From the NCBI GenBank assembly GCA_026134025.1, contig JAOQII010000001.1:33911-97910 (forward strand): a DNA stretch of 64,000 nucleotides. Reading direction: 5' to 3'. This DNA is from Candidatus Syntropharchaeum sp. (lineage in GTDB: Archaea > Halobacteriota > Syntropharchaeia > Syntropharchaeales > Syntropharchaeaceae). Made by a program: the position numbers and the translations under genes. Below, one piece after another: positions 48,975 through 59,872 of this stretch (positions are counted from its first letter, which is position 1; every line of letters begins with the position of its first letter). The notes below the pieces were generated by a model. It saw nothing but the letters and a program-made list of their open reading frames with translations. It ran no database searches and was not told the origin of the DNA.

Positions 48975-49739
48975 GTGTTTAAAAAAGATGAAGCAAGAAA
49001 AATTGGTAGTGGTAAGGCAAAAGATATCTATGAACTGGATGGAGATATCGTTTTTGTATTTACAGATCGTACGACCGCGTTTGACGGCTTGAAGAAGGCC
49101 GAGTTTGCTCACAAAGGCGAGGTCTGCTGCAGACTTTCAACACGCTACTTCAAGCTTCTGGAGGATAACGGCATCTTGACACACTTCATCGCATTCATAC
49201 CGCCTGATGCGATGCGGGTTAAGAAAGTTGAGATCGTACCTATCGAGGTCATCTGCAGAAACTTCCTGACAGGCTCACTCTGGAGAAGATACAACGAAGG
49301 CAGCGCGAAACTCCCACCAGGTACCGAACCGGTTGAACATTCTCCGATTGATGGTGGTATGGTTGAGTTCACGACCAAGTTTGAGGAGAGGGATCGTCCT
49401 GTGGAGCTTGATGAAATCGTCGATAAGGGGTGGCTCACCAGAGATGAGATCGAGGAGGTTACAACCCTCACTCGCAAAATCAATGAGATCTTAAAGGAGG
49501 ATCTTGAAGAGAAGGGGATTGTTCTTGCTGATTTCAAGGTTGAGTACGGAAGGGAAGGCGATAGGATCGTTCTCGCAGATGAGGTTGGAACGCCTGACGG
49601 TTGCAGGTTCTGGGATCTCGAAGCATTTAATAGGGGCGAGTATGTGAGTCTCGATAAGGATGTCTTCAGAGAGGGAAAGGGAGACTTATCTAAGACTTAC
49701 GTTAGGTTGTATGAACGAGTAACAGGAGAAAAACTTTAA
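48975..49739 (+). CDS. purC: Phosphoribosylaminoimidazole-succinocarboxamide synthase
   Basis: GKAKDIYELDGD; VEIVPIEVICRNFLTGSLWRRY; LADEVGTPDGCRFWD. Confidence 0.95.
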   Translation: MFKKDEARKIGSGKAKDIYELDGDIVFVFTDRTTAFDGLKKAEFAHKGEVCCRLSTRYFKLLEDNGILTHFIAFIPPDAMRVKKVEIVPIEVICRNFLTGSLWRRYNEGSAKLPPGTEPVEHSPIDGGMVEFTTKFEERDRPVELDEIVDKGWLTRDEIEEVTTLTRKINEILKEDLEEKGIVLADFKVEYGREGDRIVLADEVGTPDGCRFWDLEAFNRGEYVSLDKDVFREGKGDLSKTYVRLYERVTGEKL

Positions 49740-49752
49740 GGTGGTATGTAAA

Positions 49753-50889
49753 ATGGGTGATGTTCTTGCTGATGAGGTTCTTGAGGTGTACAAAGGATTG
49801 GAAGATAAAATGAGCCTCGATGAATTTAAAAGCAGAATAGAAGAGAAGATAGACAAGATGGGTGGGCTATGTGACAGCCGTTCCGCATCGCTTCTGATCG
49901 CACAGGAACTTGGAGTTTCGACGTCCACAACGATCGGAAGGATTATAGAAGGATGGTCTGAAGAGAAGACAGGAACATCTGTATCGATTGAGGGACAGGT
50001 GATTCGGATCGATACGATAAGAGAATTTGAAAAGCACGATGGATCAGCAGGCAGGGTTGCAAATATCATCATCTCTGACGAAACAGGATCTATGAGGACT
50101 GTTCTGTGGGATAAATGGACAGATATGATCCAGGATGGCGATCTGCGACTTGGAAGTGTTATCAGAGTAAACGGTCGCATAAAAGAGGGATACAGAGGTC
50201 TCGAGCTTACAGCAGAGAAGATAAAGTTGATCAGGCAGGATTCAGGTTTTGAGGTCAAGGACACTCTCATCAAGGATATCAATGACGGTATGGATGCGAT
50301 CTCAGTCAAAGGCAGGATACTTGAGATCGGAGATGTGAGAGTATTTTCACGGAAGAACGGGACAACAGGCAAGGTTGGAACGATCATGATAGGCGATATG
50401 TCAGGGAAGATACGTGTGACGTTGTGGGATGATCGCGCCCTTGATCTTGAAAATCTTAACATAGGAGACTCAGTGCATATCTCGAACGGTTATGCGAAGA
50501 AGCGGTACAATGTCGTTGAGCTGTATGTCGGATCACACGGGCAGGTCGAATCGATCGCGGAAGATATCCAGTACGAAGAGAAGATCTCACCGATCGTTGA
50601 GGTGGAACCTGAGGGTTTCTACAATGTGATAGGAGATCTGATCGGGATTGAGCCGATACACGAGTTTACGAGGAAAGATGGGTCGCAGGGCAGGGTCGTG
50701 AAGATTACGATTCTCGACAAGAGCGGGAGGATAAACATCTCGCTCTGGAACGAGCAGGTGGACTTCATACAGGAGCTTGATCTCGGCTCAAGGATCAAGG
50801 TCACCGATGCCTATGCAAAAGTCGGGTTCAATGGTGAGGTTGATCTGAGCGTTGGCTGGAGAAGTAAGCTTGAGCTCATTGAAAAATGA
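49753..50889 (+). CDS. Replication protein A-like (three OB folds)
   Basis: Three repeats of 'DGSxGRVxxIxIxDxxGxxRxxLWD' type OB folds. Confidence 0.9.
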   Translation: MGDVLADEVLEVYKGLEDKMSLDEFKSRIEEKIDKMGGLCDSRSASLLIAQELGVSTSTTIGRIIEGWSEEKTGTSVSIEGQVIRIDTIREFEKHDGSAGRVANIIISDETGSMRTVLWDKWTDMIQDGDLRLGSVIRVNGRIKEGYRGLELTAEKIKLIRQDSGFEVKDTLIKDINDGMDAISVKGRILEIGDVRVFSRKNGTTGKVGTIMIGDMSGKIRVTLWDDRALDLENLNIGDSVHISNGYAKKRYNVVELYVGSHGQVESIAEDIQYEEKISPIVEVEPEGFYNVIGDLIGIEPIHEFTRKDGSQGRVVKITILDKSGRINISLWNEQVDFIQELDLGSRIKVTDAYAKVGFNGEVDLSVGWRSKLELIEK

Positions 50890-50890
50890 G

Positions 50891-51886
50891 ATGATAAGGG
50901 GAGATCTCATCGGAAAATCGGTTATATTGGATGGGACCAAGTTATCGCTTGAAGAAGCGGCGTATTCACTTGAAAGGAAGCAGATAACTCTATTTGAGGA
51001 GGGAATAAAGCTTGAACTTAGAGCGTTTCTAAAACGGGCATCCAGTATCCTCCCAAAGTTTGAGTTGAGGTTTCTCGTATTTAAAGACATCCGTGATCGA
51101 GGGTATTATCTGAAAGCGGGTCCGCTTGACTTCAGGGTGTATCCACGAGGAGTTAAGTCTGGTACTGGTGAGTCGAGATATATCATCCATGTTCTATCTG
51201 AACGAGAACCGATTGCAGTAGATATGATTTTACAGGATCTCGAACTATCAGAAAATCTTAAAAAACGGTTGTTATATGCTGTTGTTGATGAAGAAGGGGA
51301 TATCACATATTATGAAATAAAGCGAAGAGATATAAGTGGATCTGCCCCTCCTGTAGAGCTATCTGATTCTGTAAACGGCGATCTACTCGATGAGCGGGTC
51401 ATGATATGGAATGACTCCACGTTATCAGAGCTCAATGAGCGATGGTGGTTTGGTAGATTGATCGAGGAAACTCGACTCCAGCTATCGTTTGTTGAGTCTG
51501 CATATCTCATTGAAAAAGGATCTTTAATGCTCACAGATCCTGAAGGTGAAGTTCTCAACCTGGAGAGGTTTATTGAGATATCTTCTGCTATAGAAGGGAA
51601 TTTTGTTAAAAAATATCTAACATACAGGGACCTTCGCGACAGAGGAATGGTTGTAAAGACTGGTTTTAAGTTTGGAAGCCATTTCAGGGTTTACGAAGAA
51701 ATCCCAGGTGAAACGTCGTATCATTCAAGATACCTGGTACATGTTCTGATCGATGATCGTGAGGTGAGGCTTCCCGAGATCTCAAGGGCTGTCAGGCTTG
51801 CACACGGCGTCAGAAAGCAGATGATCTTTGCGGTGATTCTGGATGAAAGGGTTGAGTATTTTGAGGCCAGGTGGATGCGGTTGTAG
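50891..51886 (+). CDS. endA: tRNA-splicing endonuclease (duplicated-domain type)
   Basis: Two tandem EndA-like halves; catalytic-half motif 'FGSHFRVYEEIPGETSYHSRYLVHV...RLAHGVRKQMIFAV'. Confidence 0.93.
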   Translation: MIRGDLIGKSVILDGTKLSLEEAAYSLERKQITLFEEGIKLELRAFLKRASSILPKFELRFLVFKDIRDRGYYLKAGPLDFRVYPRGVKSGTGESRYIIHVLSEREPIAVDMILQDLELSENLKKRLLYAVVDEEGDITYYEIKRRDISGSAPPVELSDSVNGDLLDERVMIWNDSTLSELNERWWFGRLIEETRLQLSFVESAYLIEKGSLMLTDPEGEVLNLERFIEISSAIEGNFVKKYLTYRDLRDRGMVVKTGFKFGSHFRVYEEIPGETSYHSRYLVHVLIDDREVRLPEISRAVRLAHGVRKQMIFAVILDERVEYFEARWMRL

Positions 51887-51958
51887 GGATAAATCACAGC
51901 AATGCTAAAATATGTTGAACAACGTACAGATTGTAGCTCAAACCTAATCGAGGTGTAA

Positions 51959-53314
51959 TTGATGGATAGAAAGATTTTACTCACAGAAGATGAGATGCCA
52001 AAGCGGTGGTACAACATCCAGGCAGATATGCCAGAACCACTTGATCCGATGCTTCATCCGGAGACGTATAAGCCCACACAACTCCCACCTTTTCTCTTTT
52101 CATCAGAGCTCAACAGGCAGGAGTTCAGTACAGATCGGTGGATCGACATACCAGAAGAAGTGCTTGAGATCTACCGTATATGGAGGCCAACCCCGCTTTA
52201 CCGTGCAACCCGACTTGAAGCGGCGCTAAAGACCCCTGCAAAGATCTACTACAAGTGGGAAGGAGTGAGCCCTCCTGGAAGTCATAAACCGAATACAGCG
52301 ATCCCACAGGCATACTACAACATGAAAGAAGGGATTGAGCGGCTCACAACAGAGACCGGGGCAGGACAGTGGGGATCATCCCTTGCATTTGCAACGAAAC
52401 TCTTTGATCTTGAGTGTATGATATACATGGTCAGGGTGAGCTATGAACAGAAGCCGTACAGGAAGAGTTTGATGCATGCATGGGGTGCAGAAGTTGTTCC
52501 ATCTCCGAGTAACAGAACAAAGACCGGGCAGGCATTTTTAGAGAAAGATCCAGACTCACCTGGAAGCCTCGGACTTGCGATCTCAGAGGCGGTTGAGGAT
52601 GCAGCAGTCAATGATAATTCTCACTACACACTCGGATCGGTCCTGAACCACGTCCTGCTCCACCAGACGATCACAGGGCTTGAGACGAAGAAGCAGTTTG
52701 AGAAGATCGACGCCTATCCTGATGCGATCTATGGTTGTGTGGGTGGTGGTAGCAACTTCTCAGGTGCAGCCTTCCCGTTTCTGGGTGATAAACTCAAAGG
52801 AGATCGAAAGGATCTGGATGTTGTTTCATGCGAACCTGCTGCATGCCCAACACTCACAAAGGGACTCTATGAATACGACTTTGGAGATGTTGCAGGACTT
52901 GCGCCGATCGCCAGGATGTACACGCTTGGACATGACTTCATACCACCAAAGATCCATGCAGGCGGACTGAGGTATCACGGAGATGCGCCGATCCTGTCAA
53001 AGCTGACCCATGATGGGTATATGCGTGCTGAGGCATACCATCAGACCGATGTGTTCGATGCAGTGATACGCTTTGCACAGACAGAGGGTTTCATCCTTGC
53101 TCCAGAGACCGCACATGCAGTAAAGGCTGTAATCGACGAAGCACTCAGGTGCAGAGAGACGGGTGAAGAAAAGACCCTTCTCTTCCTGAACTCAGGGCAC
53201 GGCCACTTTGATCTTGCAGCCTATGATACATACTTCGAGGGAAAGCTCGTGGATTATGAATATCCGACTGAACTTGTCAAACGATCGCTTGAGAACCTGC
53301 CAAAGATAAAATAG
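51959..53314 (+). CDS. trpB2: Tryptophan synthase beta-like TrpB2
   Basis: [31 protein letters not shown]; long N-terminal extension of the TrpB2 type. Confidence 0.94.
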   Translation: MMDRKILLTEDEMPKRWYNIQADMPEPLDPMLHPETYKPTQLPPFLFSSELNRQEFSTDRWIDIPEEVLEIYRIWRPTPLYRATRLEAALKTPAKIYYKWEGVSPPGSHKPNTAIPQAYYNMKEGIERLTTETGAGQWGSSLAFATKLFDLECMIYMVRVSYEQKPYRKSLMHAWGAEVVPSPSNRTKTGQAFLEKDPDSPGSLGLAISEAVEDAAVNDNSHYTLGSVLNHVLLHQTITGLETKKQFEKIDAYPDAIYGCVGGGSNFSGAAFPFLGDKLKGDRKDLDVVSCEPAACPTLTKGLYEYDFGDVAGLAPIARMYTLGHDFIPPKIHAGGLRYHGDAPILSKLTHDGYMRAEAYHQTDVFDAVIRFAQTEGFILAPETAHAVKAVIDEALRCRETGEEKTLLFLNSGHGHFDLAAYDTYFEGKLVDYEYPTELVKRSLENLPKIK

Positions 53315-53318
53315 GCTT

Positions 53319-54314
53319 ATGAAATCGTATATCGAGAAGATAACACGTGGAGAGAATCTCACCATCGATGAAGCAGAGGATTTAATGGAGCAAATCCTCA
53401 CCGATGCCACAGACAGCCAGATCGCAGCGGTCCTGATCGGATTGAAGATGAAAGGTGAATCCCCTTCTGAGATCGCGGGTCTTGCAATGGGCATGAAGAA
53501 GAAAGCCTCATCGATCACACCAAAGATCTCAACCCTGATCGATACCTGTGGAACAGGCGGGGACAGCTCCCACACGATCAATATCAGCACGATCGCAGCG
53601 ATCCTCGTCGCGTCCAGTGGCGTTTGTGTCGCAAAGCATGGTAATTACTCAATCACGTCAAAATGCGGTAGCGCTGACATACTAAAAGCCTCGGGGGTTA
53701 AGATCGATCTTGAGCCTCCAGAGGTCTGCCGCATGATTGAGGAAGTTGGTATGGGATTCATGCTTGCACCGATCTTTCACCCATCGATGAAACGGGTTGC
53801 CCCTATAAGGCGTGAGATCGGAGTTAGAACGGTCTTTAATATCCTCGGTCCGCTTACAAACCCTGCGAATGTGAAGCGGCAGGTAATCGGGGTCTTTGAC
53901 CCTTCGCTCTGTTTAAGAATGGCAGAGGTCCTTCGGGAGCTTGGTTCAACGCACGCAATTGTTGTTCATGGATCTGGACTTGATGAGATTACAACAACAG
54001 GTCCTACCGAGATCGTTGAGCTTAAAAACGGCAATATCGAGTCGTTCACGATCACACCAGAAGATTATGGGCTTGAGCGAGCGAAATTAAAGGATCTTGA
54101 GGGGCGGGATGCAGAATACAATGTAAAGGTTATGCTTGAGATATTGAATGGTAAGAAGGGTTTTATGCGGGACATTGTAGCCTTAAACGCTGCTGCAGGA
54201 CTTTACATCGGTCAAAAAGCGTGTGATATTAAGGAGGGGCTTGAGATCGCAAATAATCTCCTTGATGAGAGTAGAGGCATCGATAAACTCGATGAGATGG
54301 TCGCATTTAGATGA
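53319..54314 (+). CDS. trpD: Anthranilate phosphoribosyltransferase
   Basis: DTCGTGGDSSHTINISTIAAILVASSGVCVAKHGNYSITSKCGSAD. Confidence 0.96.
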   Translation: MKSYIEKITRGENLTIDEAEDLMEQILTDATDSQIAAVLIGLKMKGESPSEIAGLAMGMKKKASSITPKISTLIDTCGTGGDSSHTINISTIAAILVASSGVCVAKHGNYSITSKCGSADILKASGVKIDLEPPEVCRMIEEVGMGFMLAPIFHPSMKRVAPIRREIGVRTVFNILGPLTNPANVKRQVIGVFDPSLCLRMAEVLRELGSTHAIVVHGSGLDEITTTGPTEIVELKNGNIESFTITPEDYGLERAKLKDLEGRDAEYNVKVMLEILNGKKGFMRDIVALNAAAGLYIGQKACDIKEGLEIANNLLDESRGIDKLDEMVAFR

Positions 54315-54961
54315 CTTTTCTGAAGATCTGCGGTATAAGGACCGAAAAGGATCTTGGAATTGTTCTCGGATCAGGTGTTGATGCGGTCGGTTTCATCGTA
54401 GAAGTTCCTGTTGAAACGCCAAGAAAGATCGATCGTTGGGTGGCAGCATCGCTTGTTGAGTCTGTGCCAGCTGGGGTTCTTGCGGTGGCAGTGCTTATGC
54501 CAGGTTCGGTCGATGAGGCGGTTGAGATCCTTGACGTTGTCAAGCCTGATCTGGTCCAGATTCATAACGATATGGATACAGGTGCACTCAAGGCGCTTAA
54601 AGAACGGACAGGGCTTCCTTTGATAAAGACGATCGGGGTGAGTCCAGGCATGAGCCTTGATGCTCTGTTATCTGAGGTTGAGAAAGTATCAGGGATTGCT
54701 GAGTTGATACTTCTTGATACAAAGACACCAGGAAAAAGTGGCGGTACAGGAATCGTCCATGACTGGGGTATAAGTGCAGCACTTTGCAGAAAGCTTTCTG
54801 TTCCTGTTATACTTGCAGGAGGTCTTGACCACTCAAACGTCAGGGATGCCATACGATCGGTTAAGCCATACGGTGTCGATACAGCATCTGGTGTCGAGAC
54901 CGGGGGTATGAAAGATCCAGATAAAGTTAGAAGGTTTGTTGAGGCGGTCAGACAATCCTGA
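54311..54961 (+). CDS. trpF: Phosphoribosylanthranilate isomerase
   Basis: KICGIRTEKDL; PVILAGGLDHSNVRDAI; GVDTASGVE. Confidence 0.95.
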   Translation: MTFLKICGIRTEKDLGIVLGSGVDAVGFIVEVPVETPRKIDRWVAASLVESVPAGVLAVAVLMPGSVDEAVEILDVVKPDLVQIHNDMDTGALKALKERTGLPLIKTIGVSPGMSLDALLSEVEKVSGIAELILLDTKTPGKSGGTGIVHDWGISAALCRKLSVPVILAGGLDHSNVRDAIRSVKPYGVDTASGVETGGMKDPDKVRRFVEAVRQS

Positions 54962-55745
54962 GGCTGAAATCAAGCCAGACCGCGTGATGTGTTATCGCCC
55001 CAACAGAGATTATATCAATACCACTCTGTGCATATTCATTTACATTCTCAAGTGTGATACCACCTGACGCCTCAAGTAAGACCCGATCCCTCAAACCTCT
55101 CGCCTGGAGAGATTTTACAGCAACCTCGATCTGGCCTGGCGTCATATTATCAAACATGATTATATCAGCCCCGAGTTCGGCTGCAAGGGTTGCATCCTCA
55201 ACGTTTGAGACCTCAACCTCAACCTTCTTTGTGAAACTCACGCCCTTTGCAAGCTTGATCGCCTGCTCAAGCCCGACGAGCGCGATGTGATTCTCCTTTA
55301 TCATCAGCATATCAGCGAGGTTGAAGCGGTGCGGATCGCCACCTCCTAAAATTATCGCACGCTTCTCAAATGCTCTAAATCCAGGCGTTGTCTTTCTGGT
55401 CCCTGCAATCCTAACAGAGCCCGCCCTCTCAACAAAAGCAAAGGTGAGTGTTGCGATACCGCTCATACGCCCTAAAAAGTTTAGAGAAAGCCTTTCAGCC
55501 TTGAGTATTCCTCTTCCATCACCCATGGCTCTAAGGATCAGATCGCCCCTCCTGATCAGATCACCATCCTCGAAGAGTGGTTCGACCTCAACATTAAAGT
55601 ATTCGAAGATAGAAGTAGCCTCAGATACGCCTGCAATAACGCCATCCTCCTTAACGATAATCTCAGCCTCAGCCTCTACCTCTGGCATAAACTCGATGTA
55701 ACCTGATAGATCTTCGGCGATGAACGCATCAAGCGGCGTCTTCAT
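54948..55745 (-). CDS. nadC: Nicotinate-nucleotide pyrophosphorylase (quinolinate PRTase)
   Basis: GTRKTTPGFRAFEKRAIILGGGDPHRFNLADMLMIKENHI; EASGGITLENV. Confidence 0.96.
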   Translation of the reverse strand: MKTPLDAFIAEDLSGYIEFMPEVEAEAEIIVKEDGVIAGVSEATSIFEYFNVEVEPLFEDGDLIRRGDLILRAMGDGRGILKAERLSLNFLGRMSGIATLTFAFVERAGSVRIAGTRKTTPGFRAFEKRAIILGGGDPHRFNLADMLMIKENHIALVGLEQAIKLAKGVSFTKKVEVEVSNVEDATLAAELGADIIMFDNMTPGQIEVAVKSLQARGLRDRVLLEASGGITLENVNEYAQSGIDIISVGAITHHAVWLDFSLRIV

Positions 55746-56412
55746 GTATCAAACCTCTTAGAATCTCCTTCATCTCCCCCACCTTCATCTGCCCTGGTGC
55801 AACCGCCTCCCCCACGGACGCATAATTCAAGACTGATCCATAGATCGGTGCAATGACCCTGGTATGCTTTCCAAGCTCACCCATCCCGATCACAGAAAGT
55901 TTCATCTGCGAATCAAGCAAAAGCTCAAAGAGCCTGAGGCAATCGTGAAGATCATTGACCATCGTTGCGATCTTTCCAATATCCGCCCCAGATGCTTTCA
56001 TGCTTGAAACAATCTCAGAAAGCTCATCGCTCGCTGGTGTCAGTTCAAAATTGTGGTATGAGACGATCACACGTACATCATATTTTTGAGCCTCCTCGAT
56101 CACATAATCCCGCATCTCACATCCAAGCTCAATATCAACAAGATCGATGAGATCCAGAGACGCGATTAAGCTATCGATACGATCCGCCTCATCCCCCTCA
56201 AATCTCCCACCTTCAAGCCTCCATCGGTTTGTTCCAATTACTTTAAGCCCGAGACTTTTAAGACTTTTTAGAAACTTTCTCGTATTCTCAGGCGAGAGCC
56301 CCCAGAGATCAAGCCTTGCCTCCAGAACGTCTGCACCCATCGCTTCTGCAAGCTGAGCCTTCTCGATCGCCGGCTCATCGATGACGCCAACGATCAGTGG
56401 CTCATCACTCAT
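55729..56412 (-). CDS. aroD: 3-dehydroquinate dehydratase (type I)
   Basis: VLEARLDLWG; VIVSYHNFELTP; GADIGKIATM. Confidence 0.93.
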   Translation of the reverse strand: MSDEPLIVGVIDEPAIEKAQLAEAMGADVLEARLDLWGLSPENTRKFLKSLKSLGLKVIGTNRWRLEGGRFEGDEADRIDSLIASLDLIDLVDIELGCEMRDYVIEEAQKYDVRVIVSYHNFELTPASDELSEIVSSMKASGADIGKIATMVNDLHDCLRLFELLLDSQMKLSVIGMGELGKHTRVIAPIYGSVLNYASVGEAVAPGQMKVGEMKEILRGLIHEDAA

Positions 56413-57569
56413 ACACCAAGTTCCTCCATGAACTCTTTTATGCGATTCATAGCTTCTACTATGTCCTCAGGCGAGACTGCGTAAGCGCACCTCACAAAAC
56501 CCTCACCACATTCCCCAAAGATATTACCAGGGACAACAGCAACCTTCTTTTCATCAAATAGACGCTGTGCAAAGACGGTTGAGCTGAGCCCACTTTTTTT
56601 TATCGAGGGGAATGTGTAGAACGCGCCTCTCGGGTTGAAACACTCAAGCCCGGCTTCCTCAAGCCCTGCAACCATCAGCCTCCTGCGCCTGTTGTACTCA
56701 TCGACCATCTTTTTGCAGGATTCCTCACCGTTTCGTAAAGCCTCACATGCTGCAAGCTGTGACTGGACTGGGGCACAGAGCATCGTGTACTGGTGAACCT
56801 TCATCATCGCCTCGATTATCTCTCTGTTCCCACAGGCGTATCCGATCCGCCATCCTGTCATCGCATGAGACTTTGAAAAGCCGTTCAAGAGAATAGTTCG
56901 CTCCTGCATCCCATTCAAAGAGGAGAAACAGGTGTGCTTTCCATTATAAGTCAGTTTGCTGTAGATCTCATCCGAGATCACATAGAGATCGTACTCGTTT
57001 ACAAGATTTGCAATCGCTTCAAGCTCTTTTTTTGCCATGATAGCCCCAGTTGGGTTGTTTGGATATCCGAGTACCAATGCTTTTGTTTTATCGGTTATTT
57101 TGACTTCAATATCTTCGACGGTTGGTTTAAACTCATTTGAACTTTCAGTTGGTACAACAACTGGCTCTCCATACGCAAAACGGATGCAGGGCTTGTATGA
57201 GACGTAAGTTGGCTCTATAACGATGACTTCATCCCCGGGATCGAGAAGCACCCGCATCAGGATGTCAAGTGCTTCTGATACCCCACTTGTTACAAGAATC
57301 TCCCCATGCGGGTCGTAATCAACGCCATATTCATGCTTGAGTGCCTCTGAGATCAGCTCCCTGAGTTCTATAAGCCCCCAGTTTGACGTGTAAGAAGTAT
57401 ACCCCTCCTCGATCGCTTTTATCCCGGCATCACTGATATGAGGGGGTGTGACAAAGTCAGGCTCTCCAACACCGAGCGAGATCACATCAGGGGTGCTAAG
57501 TATTAGATCAAAGAACTTCCTTATTCCCGATGCCGGAATTGGCTCCATTCGCTTTGAGATTGGTTTCAT
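56409..57569 (-). CDS. Class I/II PLP aminotransferase (aspartate/aromatic type)
   Basis: GEPDFVTPPHI; LGYPNNPTGAIM; LNGFSKSHAMTGWRIGYACG. Confidence 0.93.
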   Translation of the reverse strand: MKPISKRMEPIPASGIRKFFDLILSTPDVISLGVGEPDFVTPPHISDAGIKAIEEGYTSYTSNWGLIELRELISEALKHEYGVDYDPHGEILVTSGVSEALDILMRVLLDPGDEVIVIEPTYVSYKPCIRFAYGEPVVVPTESSNEFKPTVEDIEVKITDKTKALVLGYPNNPTGAIMAKKELEAIANLVNEYDLYVISDEIYSKLTYNGKHTCFSSLNGMQERTILLNGFSKSHAMTGWRIGYACGNREIIEAMMKVHQYTMLCAPVQSQLAACEALRNGEESCKKMVDEYNRRRRLMVAGLEEAGLECFNPRGAFYTFPSIKKSGLSSTVFAQRLFDEKKVAVVPGNIFGECGEGFVRCAYAVSPEDIVEAMNRIKEFMEELGV

Positions 57570-58054
57570 AGCGATACTGCCAGCCGTCCTCCCTCATCGC
57601 GCTGATAGACGATCTCCCCATCTTCTTTGTACATCTTGAGTGAGAAGTGGGTGACAGTACGTTGCACCGCCTCGATCGTTGCGATTCGGTCTGCGACAAA
57701 GTATGCAACATCCTTGAGCGTCTTCTCTCTGACAACGACTGAAAGGTCATACGCACCCGATACGAGCCTCACGGATCGAACTTCAGGGAACTTTGCGATC
57801 CGCTTTGCCACACCATCGTAACCTTCCCCCTCGCTCAGGTTGATGTTTATCTCGATCAGGGCATAGACATACTCACGATCTACCTTCTCCCAATCGATCA
57901 TCGTCTTGTACTTATGTATGACCCTCTCTTCTTCAAGTTGCTTTATCAGATCCTCAACCTCTTCAACGCTTCTCCCGACCATCTTTGCGATCTCATCGGT
58001 CGGGGTTCGCGCATTCTTCTCAAGTATCTCAAGAACGTCCATAATAAATGTCAT
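57566..58054 (-). CDS. Lrp/AsnC family regulator
   Basis: N-terminal HTH and C-terminal RAM domain (SVRLVSGAYDLSVVVREKTLKDVAYFV). Confidence 0.88.
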   Translation of the reverse strand: MTFIMDVLEILEKNARTPTDEIAKMVGRSVEEVEDLIKQLEEERVIHKYKTMIDWEKVDREYVYALIEININLSEGEGYDGVAKRIAKFPEVRSVRLVSGAYDLSVVVREKTLKDVAYFVADRIATIEAVQRTVTHFSLKMYKEDGEIVYQRDEGGRLAVSL

Positions 58055-59100
58055 TACACCTTCTCCTTAACAAGCACCTCTGCATTGAGGACGGATGCTC
58101 CGACAGCACCTCTTATCGTATTGTGCCCCATCGCAATGTACTTTATCCCATGGACGTCGCTTCGCACCCTCCCAACACTGACTGTCATCCCATCGCCAAG
58201 ATCTCGATCAAGTCGTGGTTGCGGACGATCATCCTCCTTCATCAGCTGGATCGGGATCGCTGGTGATGTTGGAGTATCGATTTCGCGCTTGAAATCTCTG
58301 AAAGCAAGCTTTACATCATCGACCGACGGTTGCTCTCCAAACTCGATCCAGATCGCCTCAGTGTGGCCGTCGATCACCGGTACACGATGACAGCTTGCAC
58401 TTATCGTGAAGTTTGCAGTTTTAACTGAATCGCCATCAAACTCACCCAGAATCTTCAATGGCTCTGACTCCATCTTCTCCTCCTCTTTCCCGATATAGGG
58501 GACGACGTTATCAAGTATCGCCATCGCAGGCAAGCCGGTGTATCCTGCACCCGAGATCGCCTGCATCGTTGCGACATTGAGATGCTTGATCCCAAATTGC
58601 ATGAGTGGCTTCAATGTGAGCGTCATAACGATCGTTGAACAGTTCGGGTTTGTGATGATACAGCCATCCCACCCCTTTTTTCTTCGTTGAACCTCAATCA
58701 ACCCGAGATGGTCGCGGTTAACCTCAGGGATCACGAGTGGAACATCCGCATCCATCCTGTGGGCTGCTGCGTTGCTTGCCACGGTAAAGCCTGCCTCTGC
58801 AAACTCAACCTCTGTATTCTTTGCGATATCTGCTGGAATGGCTGAGAAGAGGATCTCAACATCGGAATTTTTGAGTGAAATAGGTTCTGCAAGCTTTACC
58901 TCCATTTCCTGAAGATTCTCAGGCAAGGGAGTCTCAATAAGCCACCTTGTTGCGTCCCTGTACTTCTTTCCGGCACTCCTCGATGATGCCAGAAGATCTG
59001 TAATCTCAAACCACGGATGTTTTGATAGTAGCTGAATGAATCGCTGCCCGACTGCCCCGGTTGCACCAAGTACACCTACTTTTATCATTTTTTTCTCCAC
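58054..59100 (-). CDS. asd: Aspartate-semialdehyde dehydrogenase
   Basis: [47 protein letters not shown]. Confidence 0.96.
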   Translation of the reverse strand: MEKKMIKVGVLGATGAVGQRFIQLLSKHPWFEITDLLASSRSAGKKYRDATRWLIETPLPENLQEMEVKLAEPISLKNSDVEILFSAIPADIAKNTEVEFAEAGFTVASNAAAHRMDADVPLVIPEVNRDHLGLIEVQRRKKGWDGCIITNPNCSTIVMTLTLKPLMQFGIKHLNVATMQAISGAGYTGLPAMAILDNVVPYIGKEEEKMESEPLKILGEFDGDSVKTANFTISASCHRVPVIDGHTEAIWIEFGEQPSVDDVKLAFRDFKREIDTPTSPAIPIQLMKEDDRPQPRLDRDLGDGMTVSVGRVRSDVHGIKYIAMGHNTIRGAVGASVLNAEVLVKEKV

Positions 59101-59137
59101 GCTTTTTGAGTAAACCTAAACTTCTTATCCTCTGCAC

Positions 59138-59872
59138 TTATACTTTTCTATTGAGTTCCCTTCCCTCTATCGCAAGTTCCACACGTTTTAAGGTAAAGCA
59201 GACCTTCGACATCGGGCAGGTATTGCAGGCAGGATCGAGGTTTTCATAGAACTGGCAGTCGCAGTAGTTCTTTATGATATCGAGGATCACTTCAAGAAGC
59301 TCATCCCTCCATCCCTCTTTAATTTTGATCGTTTCTGTTGGCTCGATTCCAGCAAGCTCAATTAACCGTGTTGCACAGATAGAATCACATCCATCAACCG
59401 AGATAAATCGTCTGCCAGGCTGCATCTTCATCCTATCGAGCGACTCCCTGACCTTTTCAAACTCATCTTCTGAAAGATCATCCAGTCTTCCTGGGAGTTC
59501 AAGATGAACAATCAGATCTTTATAACGCTCTGCTACTTCCACCGCTTTTTTAATCTCATCCTCGCCAACTTCACACCCGCTGCACGCAATAATTGCAATA
59601 TTTCGTGGGATGGCGGTTCCTTTGCGCCCATATACAATCTCTCGCAGTCCTTTTGTGATATCCCGCTGGCTCAAATTACCCATCTTCCAGATCTCACCAT
59701 CGACGAAAATAATTGGATGCGGTGTCTCTGTTTCGTGGTCAAACCTGCTGGTACTTACCCATATATGCCTGTAATCCAACTCCTCGATCGTATCGCGAAT
59801 CCGCTTCTCAATGCTATTGCAGAGATCGCACGAATCCACGCACTTTCGAATCTCAAGCAGAACTCGTTTCAT
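59138..59872 (-). CDS. Thioredoxin-like N-terminus plus DGC-type cysteine domain protein
   Basis: CVDSCDLC; '[12 protein letters not shown]' ... '[15 protein letters not shown]'; C-terminal Cys cluster [22 protein letters not shown]. Confidence 0.7.
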   Translation of the reverse strand: MKRVLLEIRKCVDSCDLCNSIEKRIRDTIEELDYRHIWVSTSRFDHETETPHPIIFVDGEIWKMGNLSQRDITKGLREIVYGRKGTAIPRNIAIIACSGCEVGEDEIKKAVEVAERYKDLIVHLELPGRLDDLSEDEFEKVRESLDRMKMQPGRRFISVDGCDSICATRLIELAGIEPTETIKIKEGWRDELLEVILDIIKNYCDCQFYENLDPACNTCPMSKVCFTLKRVELAIEGRELNRKV

